Source of the DNA: an uncultured Phascolarctobacterium sp.
Lineage (GTDB): Bacteria; Bacillota; Negativicutes; Acidaminococcales; Acidaminococcaceae
Direction of reading: 5' to 3'
Assembly: GCA_900757795.1 (NCBI GenBank)
Contig: CAAEPE010000036.1
Location: 1 to 64,000 of the forward strand
Length of the DNA: 64,000 nucleotides
This document shows positions 16,786 through 25,064 of this stretch, one piece after another. The position numbers and the translations under genes were made by a program. Positions within the stretch are counted from its first letter, which is position 1. Each line of letters opens with the position of its first letter. Under the pieces are notes generated by a model that was given only the letters and a program-made list of their open reading frames with translations, was not told the origin of the DNA and did not search any database.

Positions 16786-17562
16786 TTACAGTAGCATATA
16801 AATGGAAATAAAAATAGAGAAAACGGCAACGAAAATTTTCAGTGCTGTTACAGGCACCTTGTTTGCTAAACGGCTGCCAATTAGTACGCCAAGCCCGTGG
16901 CTGATGCAGACTAGGATTAACAGCGTTAAAAAATCTGGGATGCTGATGCGCGCTAAATAACCAATGCAGGCAGGCACGGCAATAAATACAGAATTTAATA
17001 AAGCGATTCCCACAGCTAAGCGCGGTGAAAGGCCAAAGGTGACTAAAAGCGGCATTACTAAAATCGGGCCGCCGGCGCCGGAAAGGGAGCAAACTGCTGC
17101 CGTAAAAAATCCTAGCACTAATAAAAACCAAGTTTGTTTTATTAAACCGTCAGCAGCGATGGTTTTGTCTGCAATTTGCGCGGTGCGCTTTTCTTGCCAT
17201 AAGCGAAATAAAATAGAAATTCCGGAAACTAAAACAACTAAATACAGAATAACCTTGGCTGCTTCTTGACTAATTAATGCTTGTAACAGCACTCCGACGA
17301 CAGCTCCAACAATACTGCCAAGGCTGAGCTTGATGCAAGTGCTGACTTCTAAATTTCCGGCGCGATAATAATTATATGAGCCGATAACACCTGAAACTAA
17401 AAAGGCTAAAAAGCTGGCGGCTAAAGCTAAATCTACAGAATAATTTAAAGCGCCCGTATAAAGAATTGGCAGCAAGAATCCGGCTATGCCGCAGATGCCG
17501 ATAAAGCAGCCAACAACGGCATTGGCAGCGGCAATGATGAGCAAAGTGACTTCCATTAGCAA
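16786..17562 (-). CDS. TSUP/TauE-SafE family membrane transporter
   Basis: A membrane permease of the sulfite exporter (TauE/SafE) family, with roughly eight hydrophobic segments in 258 residues. The two-repeat architecture is visible: AANAVVGCFIGICGIAGFLLPIL in the first half, and LGFFTAAVCSLSGAGGPILVMPLL in the second, each carrying the Gly-rich loop of the family. Members export sulfite, sulfonates or other small organic anions. It is the last gene of the reverse operon, overlapping the amidohydrolase gene by 7 bp, which suggests that it moves a substrate or product of that enzyme. Confidence 0.88.
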   Translation of the reverse strand: MLMEVTLLIIAAANAVVGCFIGICGIAGFLLPILYTGALNYSVDLALAASFLAFLVSGVIGSYNYYRAGNLEVSTCIKLSLGSIVGAVVGVLLQALISQEAAKVILYLVVLVSGISILFRLWQEKRTAQIADKTIAADGLIKQTWFLLVLGFFTAAVCSLSGAGGPILVMPLLVTFGLSPRLAVGIALLNSVFIAVPACIGYLARISIPDFLTLLILVCISHGLGVLIGSRLANKVPVTALKIFVAVFSIFISIYMLL

Positions 17563-18911
17563 GCCTTCTTTGCTTCTGCTGTTGTAAATTTTTGCAGCTC
17601 GCGGATGATTTTTTCTTTATCCAAGGTTAAAAATTCACCCTTGCGCAGCAAAAACTTGCCGTTGACTATAGTGTCGCAAACATCGCCGCTATTTACGCAT
17701 TCCAAGAGGCTGTTAATGCGGTTTTGCGACGAGCAGAGATGAATCTTGCTCCAATCAAGGGAAATCATGTCGGCAGGTGCGCCAACGGTCAGTCCGGTGA
17801 GATTAGCTTTTTTATCTTGCAATAATTTATTGCCGGCAAAGGCCATCGCGAGAATTTTTTTAGCAGGCATAACAGCAGGCTCTGCTAATTTTGTTCCCCA
17901 AATGGCATTCATCACGGAACGGAAAATTTTCATTTCATTCCACAGGCTTAAGCCGCCATGAGCTGCACCGTCGGTGCCTAAGGCGACAGAAATATTTTCC
18001 TGCATTAGAGACGGCGTATCGGGAACGCCTTTGCCGCAGTTGCTGAAAGGACAATGGACAACCGTAATATCATGCTGTGCCAAAAGCTTTCTTTCGGCGG
18101 CAGAAAGCATTAAGCAGTGAGCTGCAAGAAAGCTGTGGCTTAATACGCCTAATTTTTCTAAATAAGCAAAGGGACGCAGACCGTAACGCTCTAAAGTATA
18201 ATTTATTTCACCGGCGTATTCGTTCATGTGCGCCTGTAAATAGGTATTGCGTTCTTGCGCCCGTGCTGCTGCTTGCACAATTAAATTTTCGGAGCAGTTC
18301 ATCAGCGCGCGCAGAGAATAGAAAACCTTTAAATTGCCTTTATTATGAAATTCGTCATAAAGCGCGTCGGTTTGCGCCAAGGCTTCGGCAGCTGTTTCTT
18401 TAATAGACGCGGGGAAATTTCCCTGATCCATAGTAGAGTGGCTTAATGCGCCGCGCAGACCTGACTGCTGATAAATTTTTCCGGCTTCCGCCATATAATA
18501 ACTGCCGGAATCTACAAAACCGGTGGTGCCTCCGGCGATCATTTCCAAAGCGGCAATCTCGGCGCTAAGACGCATTTTTTCCGGAGTCAGTGTGCTTTCA
18601 AACGGAAGCATAATACGCGTCCAAATCATAGGCAGCTCGTCCAGTACCTTACCCTTTAAAAGCTGCTGACCTGTGTGGGTATGGCAGTCTACTAAGCCGG
18701 GCAGCCACAATTTATTTTGCTCGCTGATAGTTTCTTGCGCCGTATATTTTTTGGCAGCTGCATTTTGAGGCAGAATGTCCGTGATGCGACCGTCTGTAAT
18801 TGCAATGGCAGCATGATCCATAATGGTCATGTCGGCGGCTAAAAGCGAGCAATCCTCAATAAGCAAATCACAGAACAATCTGCCATTTTGTTTTTGATTT
18901 TGTTCTAGCAT
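17556..18911 (-). CDS. Amidohydrolase, TRZ/ATZ-SAH deaminase type
   Basis: A metal-dependent hydrolase/deaminase of the subgroup that includes S-adenosylhomocysteine/methylthioadenosine deaminases and chlorohydrolases. Ligands fall in the expected order: HxH at 77/79 (DCHTHT), H228 with E231 (AHMNE), H265 (AAHC), and D314 (LGTDGAAHGG); HCPFSN around 286 is also typical. Length 451 aa is normal. The linked TSUP transporter and two-part membrane protein pair suggest catabolism of an imported nitrogenous compound (inference). It could equally be a guanine-deaminase-like enzyme; substrate is not determinable here. Confidence 0.88.
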   Translation of the reverse strand: MLEQNQKQNGRLFCDLLIEDCSLLAADMTIMDHAAIAITDGRITDILPQNAAAKKYTAQETISEQNKLWLPGLVDCHTHTGQQLLKGKVLDELPMIWTRIMLPFESTLTPEKMRLSAEIAALEMIAGGTTGFVDSGSYYMAEAGKIYQQSGLRGALSHSTMDQGNFPASIKETAAEALAQTDALYDEFHNKGNLKVFYSLRALMNCSENLIVQAAARAQERNTYLQAHMNEYAGEINYTLERYGLRPFAYLEKLGVLSHSFLAAHCLMLSAAERKLLAQHDITVVHCPFSNCGKGVPDTPSLMQENISVALGTDGAAHGGLSLWNEMKIFRSVMNAIWGTKLAEPAVMPAKKILAMAFAGNKLLQDKKANLTGLTVGAPADMISLDWSKIHLCSSQNRINSLLECVNSGDVCDTIVNGKFLLRKGEFLTLDKEKIIRELQKFTTAEAKKAC

Positions 18912-18929
18912 TTTAGAGGCTCCTTGTCT

Positions 18930-19376
18930 TTAAATTACGCCGGTCCAGGAAAGTACGGCGTTAGCGATAAAGGCGGAGCAGATGAAGGTGCCGGTCATAA
19001 CTAAGCAGGCGATAAGTACCATTTTCCAGCCTTGGCTGATAAATTCTTTCAGTTTGTCGCTGATGGAAATACCGGCATAAGCGCCAACCATCGTCAAAGG
19101 AGCAGTGAAATTGATTTTGTTGGCTGAGGCAATAACCGTTTCGCGAACCGGAGACATGGGGCAAGCCAACAAAAGGCCTAAAATAGAGCAATAAGCGATA
19201 ACAGGAAGCTTTAGGGGAATAATTTTACTCAAAATTACGGAAGCAAAGGAAATAGCCAATAAAATCAACACGCCGGGAAGAGAAACAAAAAAGTTTACTT
19301 TGAAACCGACTAAATTAGCCAAGCAGATACCTAAACCTGCAACTAAAAACATTACTGCCCATTCTAAATAACGCAT
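18930..19376 (-). CDS. Small hydrophobic membrane protein, partner of the upstream membrane protein
   Basis: 148 residues with about five predicted transmembrane helices and no obvious soluble domain. The start overlaps the stop of the 281-aa membrane gene by one base (TAATG arrangement), so the two are almost certainly translationally coupled and may form one two-subunit carrier. Features visible are a GLGICLANLVGFKVNFFVS N-terminal segment and a conserved-looking LLLACPMSPVRE loop between helices. I do not recognise a characterised family with confidence. It precedes the amidohydrolase gene by 18 bp in the same operon. Confidence 0.7.
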   Translation of the reverse strand: MRYLEWAVMFLVAGLGICLANLVGFKVNFFVSLPGVLILLAISFASVILSKIIPLKLPVIAYCSILGLLLACPMSPVRETVIASANKINFTAPLTMVGAYAGISISDKLKEFISQGWKMVLIACLVMTGTFICSAFIANAVLSWTGVI

Positions 19377-20221
19377 TATTTTTCCTCCTTTACTTCTGCA
19401 TCAGCCGCAGGAGACAGACGCGGCTCTAATTTTTTATATAACCAATTACACAGGGGAATGCCTACAAAAAGTGCCATATAAATGCCGTCGATACCGGAAA
19501 TAGTTTCGCTGGCGCTGGCTAAAGCAGAAATTTGACCGGCCATATCGGGGAACATAGCTGTTAGGCTGGCGGTAGCAGAAGCCATCATAATACCTGCGCC
19601 TACACCTGCCGCCATGCCCAAAGCATATGGATGAAACCAACCAAGGGCAGCTACAACCGTAGTCATAAAGCCAAAGTAAATAGTGCCCACCATACCGCCG
19701 ATAATATAAATAGAAAGACTGCCTCTAGCTTCAGGGGATTCCGGACCGAAAACATCCTGTACCAACGCTAAATTAGTTTCGCGGTTAATGGAATGGCAAG
19801 CGCCGATAGCTTCACGCTTTAAACCGAAAAGCAGAGCAATGGGCAGAGAAAGTAAAATAGTACCCAAATTGCCAAATTCCTGCAGCAGTAGCGCGGGACC
19901 TGCGGAAATTACGGTTTCAATATTTGCGCCTGCGTTAATGCCTAGTTTAGCGATAAAGGGGCAGATGCAGACAATAACTAATTTCGACGCAGCTGTAACA
20001 TCCTTGCGGCTGAAAAATTTTGTAAGCTGGGGACCGGCTAAAATGCCCAGGAAAATAGAATAAAAAATTGGGAATAGAATTAAGATACCGGGGCCGACAG
20101 GAATTCTAATTTGACCGATGGAATCGGCAATAATAATGAAAATAAATGCAGCAAGATAAATTTTCCATTCTGAGCGCAGGCGTTCGGCAAGCCCGCTGTA
20201 AAGATAGGTCTCTTTTTTCAT
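19376..20221 (-). CDS. Polytopic membrane protein, resembling DUF3100
   Basis: 281 residues, about eight hydrophobic segments, short charged termini (N-terminal MKKETYLYSGLAERLRSEWK, C-terminal EVKEEK). The pattern and length recall the uncharacterised DUF3100 family (from memory, unverified). Glycine-rich helices such as GMAAGVGAGIMMASATASL and the motif REAIGACHSINRE between helices suggest a carrier rather than an anchor. It is the first gene of the four-gene reverse operon, with GAGGAGG before its ATG, and it is transcribed divergently from a Crp/Fnr-type regulator. Probable role: uptake of the substrate for the amidohydrolase (inference). Confidence 0.7.
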   Translation of the reverse strand: MKKETYLYSGLAERLRSEWKIYLAAFIFIIIADSIGQIRIPVGPGILILFPIFYSIFLGILAGPQLTKFFSRKDVTAASKLVIVCICPFIAKLGINAGANIETVISAGPALLLQEFGNLGTILLSLPIALLFGLKREAIGACHSINRETNLALVQDVFGPESPEARGSLSIYIIGGMVGTIYFGFMTTVVAALGWFHPYALGMAAGVGAGIMMASATASLTAMFPDMAGQISALASASETISGIDGIYMALFVGIPLCNWLYKKLEPRLSPAADAEVKEEK

Positions 20222-20252
20222 GTAGCAATTTCCTCCTCGCTTGTAATAAAAC

Positions 20253-20277
20253 TTTGCTATGCCAGTATTTTAGCAAA
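20253..20277. promoter_or_regulatory. Inverted repeat in the divergent intergenic region
   Basis: TTTGCTA (20253-20259) and TAGCAAA (20271-20277) are perfect 7-bp arms with an 11-bp centre, between the reverse membrane-protein operon and the Crp/Fnr-type gene. This is a candidate operator for that regulator; it does not match the classic TTGAT-N4-ATCAA Fnr site. Confidence 0.45.
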
Positions 20278-20386
20278 ATTTTTCCGGCTAAAAAAGGACA
20301 AAAGGGTAGTTTTATGATATGATTTTCTTAGTACAGCCGCGTAGAAAAAATCTGCGTAATCAGCTGAAGAAAGAGCGCAAACTGCC

Positions 20387-21103
20387 ATGAAGCTTGACGA
20401 GTTATTAGAAAAATATCCTGCTGCCAAAACCTATTTTGAATTCATGCCTAAGGAGCTTTTGGAGCGCTACACCATCCGCACTTTTCCGCCGGGGTACATT
20501 ATTCACCAAAAGGATTATCCGCTGAATTATTTTGGTATCATTGCGCACGGCGACCATCGGGTTATCAACGAGTTTGAGAATGGCAACGTATTTATGATTG
20601 AAAAAAATGAAGCGGTGGATTTTATCGGCGAGGTTGCCATTATGGCGGGCATGGAGAAAACTTCCGTAACTATCGAAACCTTGACGGAATGTGTGGCGTT
20701 TATGATTTCGCGGGAAGATTTTGAAATGTGGATAGCTAAGGATATGCACTTTTTACGGCTAATTGCCCGGGAAATAGCTTTTAAGCTTTACCGTTCTTCT
20801 TATAATCGCGGCGCAAAACTGTTTTATCCGCCGACCTATTTGTTTATGGATTATTTGCTGAAAAGCGCCGAGCAAGGCAAAATTTTGGAAAAGGGTTCTT
20901 TTAAGCTGAGCAAAACCAGAGAAGAAATTCGCGAGGAGCTGGGCATGACGGTGAAAACAATTAACCGCACTATTGCTAAACTCAAGGAGCAGCAGCAAAT
21001 CAACGTCATCGGCGGCAAGGTAACTTTAACCTTAGCGCAGTATCAATCGGCTTTAGAAAATAATAAATTGACCAACGATTTTATTGACGAACGGACAAAT
21101 TAA
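20387..21103 (+). CDS. Crp/Fnr family transcriptional regulator
   Basis: A two-domain regulator: an N-terminal cyclic-nucleotide-binding-like beta barrel (about residues 15-130, with the glycine turn FGIIAHGDH and FIGEVAIMAG), a long dimerisation helix, and a C-terminal winged helix (about 165-220, LSKTREEIREELGMTVKTINRTIAKL as recognition region). No Fnr-type N-terminal cysteine cluster is present, so oxygen sensing by Fe-S is unlikely. The arrangement, divergent from the membrane/amidohydrolase operon and just upstream of the GGT-like gene, suggests local control of both. The ligand is unknown. The RBS is weak. Confidence 0.87.
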   Translation: MKLDELLEKYPAAKTYFEFMPKELLERYTIRTFPPGYIIHQKDYPLNYFGIIAHGDHRVINEFENGNVFMIEKNEAVDFIGEVAIMAGMEKTSVTIETLTECVAFMISREDFEMWIAKDMHFLRLIAREIAFKLYRSSYNRGAKLFYPPTYLFMDYLLKSAEQGKILEKGSFKLSKTREEIREELGMTVKTINRTIAKLKEQQQINVIGGKVTLTLAQYQSALENNKLTNDFIDERTN

Positions 21104-21146
21104 CGGTGATAGATTTTTCGATATAAATTTGAAGGAGGCTAGAGTG

Positions 21147-22763
21147 ATGAATTTTAATTTTGACGGACAAACATATCCTTACACTTCCCGCCGCCGGGTG
21201 ATTTATGCTAAACGCGGCATGGTATGCACTTCACAGCCTTTATCGGCACAGGCAGGCTTAACAATTTTACAGCAGGGCGGCAACGCTGTGGATGCCGCTA
21301 TTGCTACGGCTATTTGCCAAACGATTTTGGAGCCTACTAATACAGGCTTGGGCAGCGATTGCTTTGCTTTAGTTTGGATAAAAGATAAGCTATATGGACT
21401 GAACGGCAGCGGTTATGCACCCTCCGGCTTGACGGCGGAAGAGGCTCATAGGGCAGGTTGTACGGATAAAATTCCTTTTTTCGGCTGGGTGTCTATGACT
21501 ATTCCGGGAGCGGCAGGCGCTTGGGCGGAACTGCATAAACGTTTTGGCAGACTGCCTTTTGCTAAATTATTTGAGCCGGCAATTTATTACGCGGAAAATG
21601 GTTATCCCGTTTCGCCTATCGTAGCGCGTTTTTGGCAGGCGTGCATGGAAAAATTCCTTCCTTATAAAGATAATCCTGCTATGAAATATTGGTTTGATAC
21701 TTTTGTGCCTAACGGCAAGGTTCCCAAAACCGGTGAAATGATGCGTTTGCCCGATCACGCCAAAACTTTGCGTCTGTTGGCAGAAAGCCATTGCGAAAGT
21801 TTGTATCGCGGCGAGCTGGCAGAAAAACTGGTGGCTTTCAGCGAGCAGACCGGCGGCTATTTGACGGCGGCGGATTTGGCAGATTATCAGCCGGAGTGGC
21901 AGGAGCCTATTCATATCAATTACCGCGGCTATGATGTGTGGGAAATGCCGCCTAACGGTCACGGCATCACCGCGCTGATGGCTTTAAATATTCTCAAAGG
22001 CTTTGAGTTTAAAGAAAAAAACTGCGGCGAAACCTATCATAAGCAAATTGAAGCTATGAAGCTGGCATTTGCCGACGGTATGCAATATATTGCCGACCCA
22101 CGCTATATGCGAACTAAAGTAGAGGAGCTTCTGAGCGAAGAATATACTGCTCAGCGCCGTGCTTTGATTAACGAGCACGCATTGGAGCCTGCTCCGGGAA
22201 CTCCGTTCTGCGGCGGTACAGTTTATTTGAACACTGCGGATGGTGAAGGCAATATGGTTTCCTTCATTCAAAGCAATTATAAGGATTTTGGCAGCGGCAT
22301 TGTGCTGCCTGGTTACGGCTTAAATTTGAATTGCCGCGCAGCCGGGTTTAGCTTAGATCCGGACAGCGACGATTATTTACTGCCGCGCAAAAAACCGTAT
22401 CATACAATTATCCCTGGATTTTTGACTAAGGACGGCAAGGCGGTAGGTCCCTTTGGTGTTATGGGTGCTTATATGCAGCCCCAAGGTCACGTGCAGGTGA
22501 TTATGAATACGGTAGATTTTCTGATGAATCCTCAGGCTAGCTTAGATGCACCGCGCTGGCAGTGGATTGAGGGCAAAAAAATTTGGCTTGAGGATAGAGT
22601 TCCCCAAGAAATTATTGAGGACTTGCGCCGCCGCGGTCACGAAATTACTGTTAAGAGCGATTATACCAGCTTTGGACGCGGTGAAATAATTTGGCGCAAT
22701 GACGACGGCGTGCTGGCAGGAGCGACGGAGCCGCGAGCTGACGGCACAGTGGCAGCTTGGTAA
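21147..22763 (+). CDS. Gamma-glutamyltransferase family protein
   Basis: An N-terminal nucleophile hydrolase of the GGT family, cleaving or transferring gamma-glutamyl groups. The N-terminal GMVCTSQPLSAQAGLTILQQ and GGNAVDAAIA are strong signatures, and GLGSDCFALVW follows. The autoprocessing/catalytic Thr is T358 in GGTVYLN, followed by GNMVSFIQSN; the late GAYMQPQGHVQV and DAPRWQW blocks are also present. It lacks a signal peptide, so it would be cytoplasmic, unlike classical periplasmic GGT; it is closer to YwrD-type proteins. ATG 21147 is 8 nt after AAGGAGG; the frame extends upstream into the regulator gene. Probably co-transcribed with the regulator. Confidence 0.9.
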   Translation: MNFNFDGQTYPYTSRRRVIYAKRGMVCTSQPLSAQAGLTILQQGGNAVDAAIATAICQTILEPTNTGLGSDCFALVWIKDKLYGLNGSGYAPSGLTAEEAHRAGCTDKIPFFGWVSMTIPGAAGAWAELHKRFGRLPFAKLFEPAIYYAENGYPVSPIVARFWQACMEKFLPYKDNPAMKYWFDTFVPNGKVPKTGEMMRLPDHAKTLRLLAESHCESLYRGELAEKLVAFSEQTGGYLTAADLADYQPEWQEPIHINYRGYDVWEMPPNGHGITALMALNILKGFEFKEKNCGETYHKQIEAMKLAFADGMQYIADPRYMRTKVEELLSEEYTAQRRALINEHALEPAPGTPFCGGTVYLNTADGEGNMVSFIQSNYKDFGSGIVLPGYGLNLNCRAAGFSLDPDSDDYLLPRKKPYHTIIPGFLTKDGKAVGPFGVMGAYMQPQGHVQVIMNTVDFLMNPQASLDAPRWQWIEGKKIWLEDRVPQEIIEDLRRRGHEITVKSDYTSFGRGEIIWRNDDGVLAGATEPRADGTVAAW

Positions 22764-22778
22764 ATTTTGTTTATCTCT

Positions 22779-22807
22779 TTGCTTAGAGAAAAAAATTATG
22801 GTAAAAT
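22779..22807 (+). promoter_or_regulatory. Promoter of rng
   Basis: TTGCTT and TAAAAT are spaced by 17 bp, about 60 bp before the RNase G start. Confidence 0.6.
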
Positions 22808-22867
22808 ATACTATTACAATGAAAGAAAAATTTGCGGCAGCAAATTAAATATAGGAGAGCAAAGAGA

Positions 22868-24283
22868 ATGACAGCAAAAATCATTATCGGAGCCAATCAA
22901 GATGAAACGCGCATGGGCCTTATGGAAAACGGCAGGCTCATGGAATATTTGGTAGAGCGTACAGCTGAGCAGCATTTAGTAGGCAGCATCTTTAAAGGGC
23001 GTGTCTGCAATGTGGTGCGTGGTATTCAGGCAGCCTTTGTAGATATTGGCTTGGAGCAAAATGCCTTTTTGTATTTGGGCGAGACCATGAATGTTACCGA
23101 GGGTCAAAGCGTAATTGTGCAGATTTCTAAGGATGCACGCGGAACTAAGGGACCTACTGCGACTAGAGAAATTACGTTGCCGGGACGTTACGCAGTGCTT
23201 TTACCCTGCGCCGATTATGTGGGAATTTCCCGCAAAATAACGGATAAAGCTGAACGCGAGCGTTTGGGCAAAATTTATCACGGTACACGTCCGCGAGGTA
23301 TGGGTGTAGTGGTGCGTACAGTCGCCGCCGGAGTCAGCAGCGAGCTTTTAGAGCAGGATATTGCAGAGCTTACGGCGGCGTGGAAGGTTTTGCAGGCGCG
23401 GGAGCGTGTGGCTAAGGCTCCGTGCCTGCTGCGCCGGGAGCTGGATTTATCCATTCGCATTGTGCGCGATTATCTGCGTCCGGACTTAACGGAAATTGTT
23501 ATTGATAATCTCGCAATTTATAAGCGGGTGGAAGAACTTTTAAATCAGCTTTCTTTGGCGAAGAACGTAAAGCTGACGCTGTATCAAGGCTTGGAAGATA
23601 TTTTTGTTTATAATAAGCAGCAAGAAGCCGTAGCGGAAATTTCCGATAAACAGGTAGCTCTTCCCAGCGGCGGATATTTGGTGATTGATTATACTGAAGC
23701 AATGACGGTGATTGATGTCAACAGCGGCAAATTCAGCGGACGGGAAAGCCTGGAAGAAACTATCATGCAGATTAACCGCGAGGCGGCCCAAGAAATTGCC
23801 CGTCAGCTGCGCCTGCGCGATATTGGCGGCATTATCGTAGTAGATTTTATCGATATGCATACAGACGAGCATAAGAAAGAAATTTTAAATGTGCTGCACG
23901 AATCTATGGCGGGAGATAAAATGCACCCTAAGGTGCAGGATATCACGGTGCTTAATTTGGTGGAGATTACGCGCAAAAAATCACGCCAAAATTTGTCCAG
24001 CGTACTGTACGCGCCGTGCCCGGTGTGCAGCGGCAGCGGCAGAGTGCAGAGCCGGGAAACATTGGCGCTGGAAGTTAAACGCCGTCTGCGCGTGCTGCTC
24101 AAAAGCCGCGGCAGCGCCAAAAATCTTTTGGTGGTGGCTAATCCCTGGTTGGCAGAATGGCTTTTGCAGCGCGATATTCGCGCGTGGGAGCGAGAGCTGG
24201 CGTGCAGCCTGCAAGTAGAAAGCGATTCGTCGCTGCACGTAGAAAGTTTTATGATTTTAGACAATACCGGTGTTGACAAATGA
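22868..24283 (+). CDS. rng: Ribonuclease G (RNase E/G family)
   Basis: An endoribonuclease for rRNA maturation and mRNA decay. An S1-like RNA-binding domain occupies about residues 35-120, followed by the 5'-sensor/RNase H-like region and the DNase I-like catalytic domain with Mg2+ ligands D283 (VIDVNSG) and D326 (VVDFIDM). The Zn-link motif CPVC (384-387) mediates dimerisation. At 471 residues it is the short RNase G form without the degradosome scaffold. ATG 22868 has AGGAG upstream; an earlier in-frame codon at 22832 is not supported. A position directly upstream of rplU-prp-rpmA is common in Firmicutes. Confidence 0.95.
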   Translation: MTAKIIIGANQDETRMGLMENGRLMEYLVERTAEQHLVGSIFKGRVCNVVRGIQAAFVDIGLEQNAFLYLGETMNVTEGQSVIVQISKDARGTKGPTATREITLPGRYAVLLPCADYVGISRKITDKAERERLGKIYHGTRPRGMGVVVRTVAAGVSSELLEQDIAELTAAWKVLQARERVAKAPCLLRRELDLSIRIVRDYLRPDLTEIVIDNLAIYKRVEELLNQLSLAKNVKLTLYQGLEDIFVYNKQQEAVAEISDKQVALPSGGYLVIDYTEAMTVIDVNSGKFSGRESLEETIMQINREAAQEIARQLRLRDIGGIIVVDFIDMHTDEHKKEILNVLHESMAGDKMHPKVQDITVLNLVEITRKKSRQNLSSVLYAPCPVCSGSGRVQSRETLALEVKRRLRVLLKSRGSAKNLLVVANPWLAEWLLQRDIRAWERELACSLQVESDSSLHVESFMILDNTGVDK

Positions 24284-24301
24284 CTTTGGTATTGGTAAAA
24301 T
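24273..24301 (+). promoter_or_regulatory. Promoter of rplU-prp-rpmA
   Basis: TTGACA and TAAAAT are spaced by 17 bp. The -35 box lies inside the last codons of rng, so the ribosomal operon can be transcribed independently. Confidence 0.85.
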
Positions 24302-24304
24302 ATA

Positions 24305-24412
24305 CCAGTATGGACTGCTTTAGTCCGTCCCCAACCGCGCAGAGAGGTTTGTAAATTCCGCAGACAAAGCGGGTACCGTATTTGGCGAGTCTATCATCAA
24401 GGGAGGTGCAAA
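24305..24412 (+). promoter_or_regulatory. Structured leader of rplU, probably an L21 leader
   Basis: Three short hairpins can be drawn: GGACT/AGTCC (24312-24326), AACC/GGTT (24333-24349) and CCGC/GCGG (24358-24372), ahead of GGGAGG. Firmicute rplU transcripts are known to carry an autoregulatory L21 leader; assignment here rests on position and hairpins, not on a covariance search. Confidence 0.55.
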
Positions 24413-24415
24413 TAG

Positions 24416-24727
24416 ATGTACGCAATTATTAAAACCGGCGGCAAACAATACCGTGTAAGCGAAGGCGAAACCCTGCAAGTTGAAAAACTGAACGCAGAAG
24501 TTGGCGCTGAAGTAGTTTTTGAAGAAGTTTTGACCGTTGTTAACGATGCTGACGTAAAAATTGGTAAGCCTGTAGTTGAAGGCGCTAAAGTTGTTGCTAA
24601 AGTTGTAGAACATGGCAAAGCTGACAAGATTTTTGTTTTCAAATACAAAGCAAAATCCAACTATCGTAAACGTCAAGGTCATCGTCAACCGTTTACCACT
24701 GTTGAAATCACCGCTATCAACGCTTAA
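24416..24727 (+). CDS. rplU: 50S ribosomal protein L21
   Basis: Binds 23S rRNA in the large subunit. The N-terminal YAIIKTGGKQYRVSEG is diagnostic, and the C-terminal KYKAKSNYRKRQGHRQPFT is the usual basic rRNA-binding segment. Length of 103 aa is exact for the family. GGGAGG lies 9 nt before the ATG. First gene of the rplU-prp-rpmA operon, downstream of its own promoter and a structured leader. Confidence 0.98.
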   Translation: MYAIIKTGGKQYRVSEGETLQVEKLNAEVGAEVVFEEVLTVVNDADVKIGKPVVEGAKVVAKVVEHGKADKIFVFKYKAKSNYRKRQGHRQPFTTVEITAINA

Positions 24728-24732
24728 TAGCA

Positions 24733-25059
24733 ATGATAAATGTAGATTTGTTCAAGGACAAGCAAGGTATGATAACCGGCTATAAGGTCAGTGGTCACGC
24801 AGGTTTTGGGGAAGAAGGCAACGATATAATATGCAGTGCCGTTTCTGCCTTGACGCAGGCTCCGTTGCTTGGCTTGGAGAAGCATTTAAAACTTAAACCG
24901 TCCTACGCAGTGAATCAGGAGGACGGAATTTTAGAGGCAGCATTGAACAGTGCTCCTAACGACCTGACACAGGCGATTTTTATGACCATGGTATATGGCG
25001 TAGAATCCATAGTTCGTCAGTGTCCGCAATATGTTCAGATCAAAGAACATAGGAGGTGA
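24733..25059 (+). CDS. prp: Ribosomal-processing cysteine protease Prp (YsxB)
   Basis: Removes the N-terminal extension of ribosomal protein L27 before or during assembly. Catalytic residues H22 (SGHAGF) and C34 (NDIICSAVSAL) sit at the same positions as in the Staphylococcus aureus enzyme. At 108 residues it is a single small domain. It is located between rplU and rpmA, 5 bp after rplU, as in other Firmicutes with extended L27. Its presence predicts that the adjacent L27 is made as a precursor. Confidence 0.95.
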   Translation: MINVDLFKDKQGMITGYKVSGHAGFGEEGNDIICSAVSALTQAPLLGLEKHLKLKPSYAVNQEDGILEAALNSAPNDLTQAIFMTMVYGVESIVRQCPQYVQIKEHRR

Positions 25060-25064
25060 AAGTA

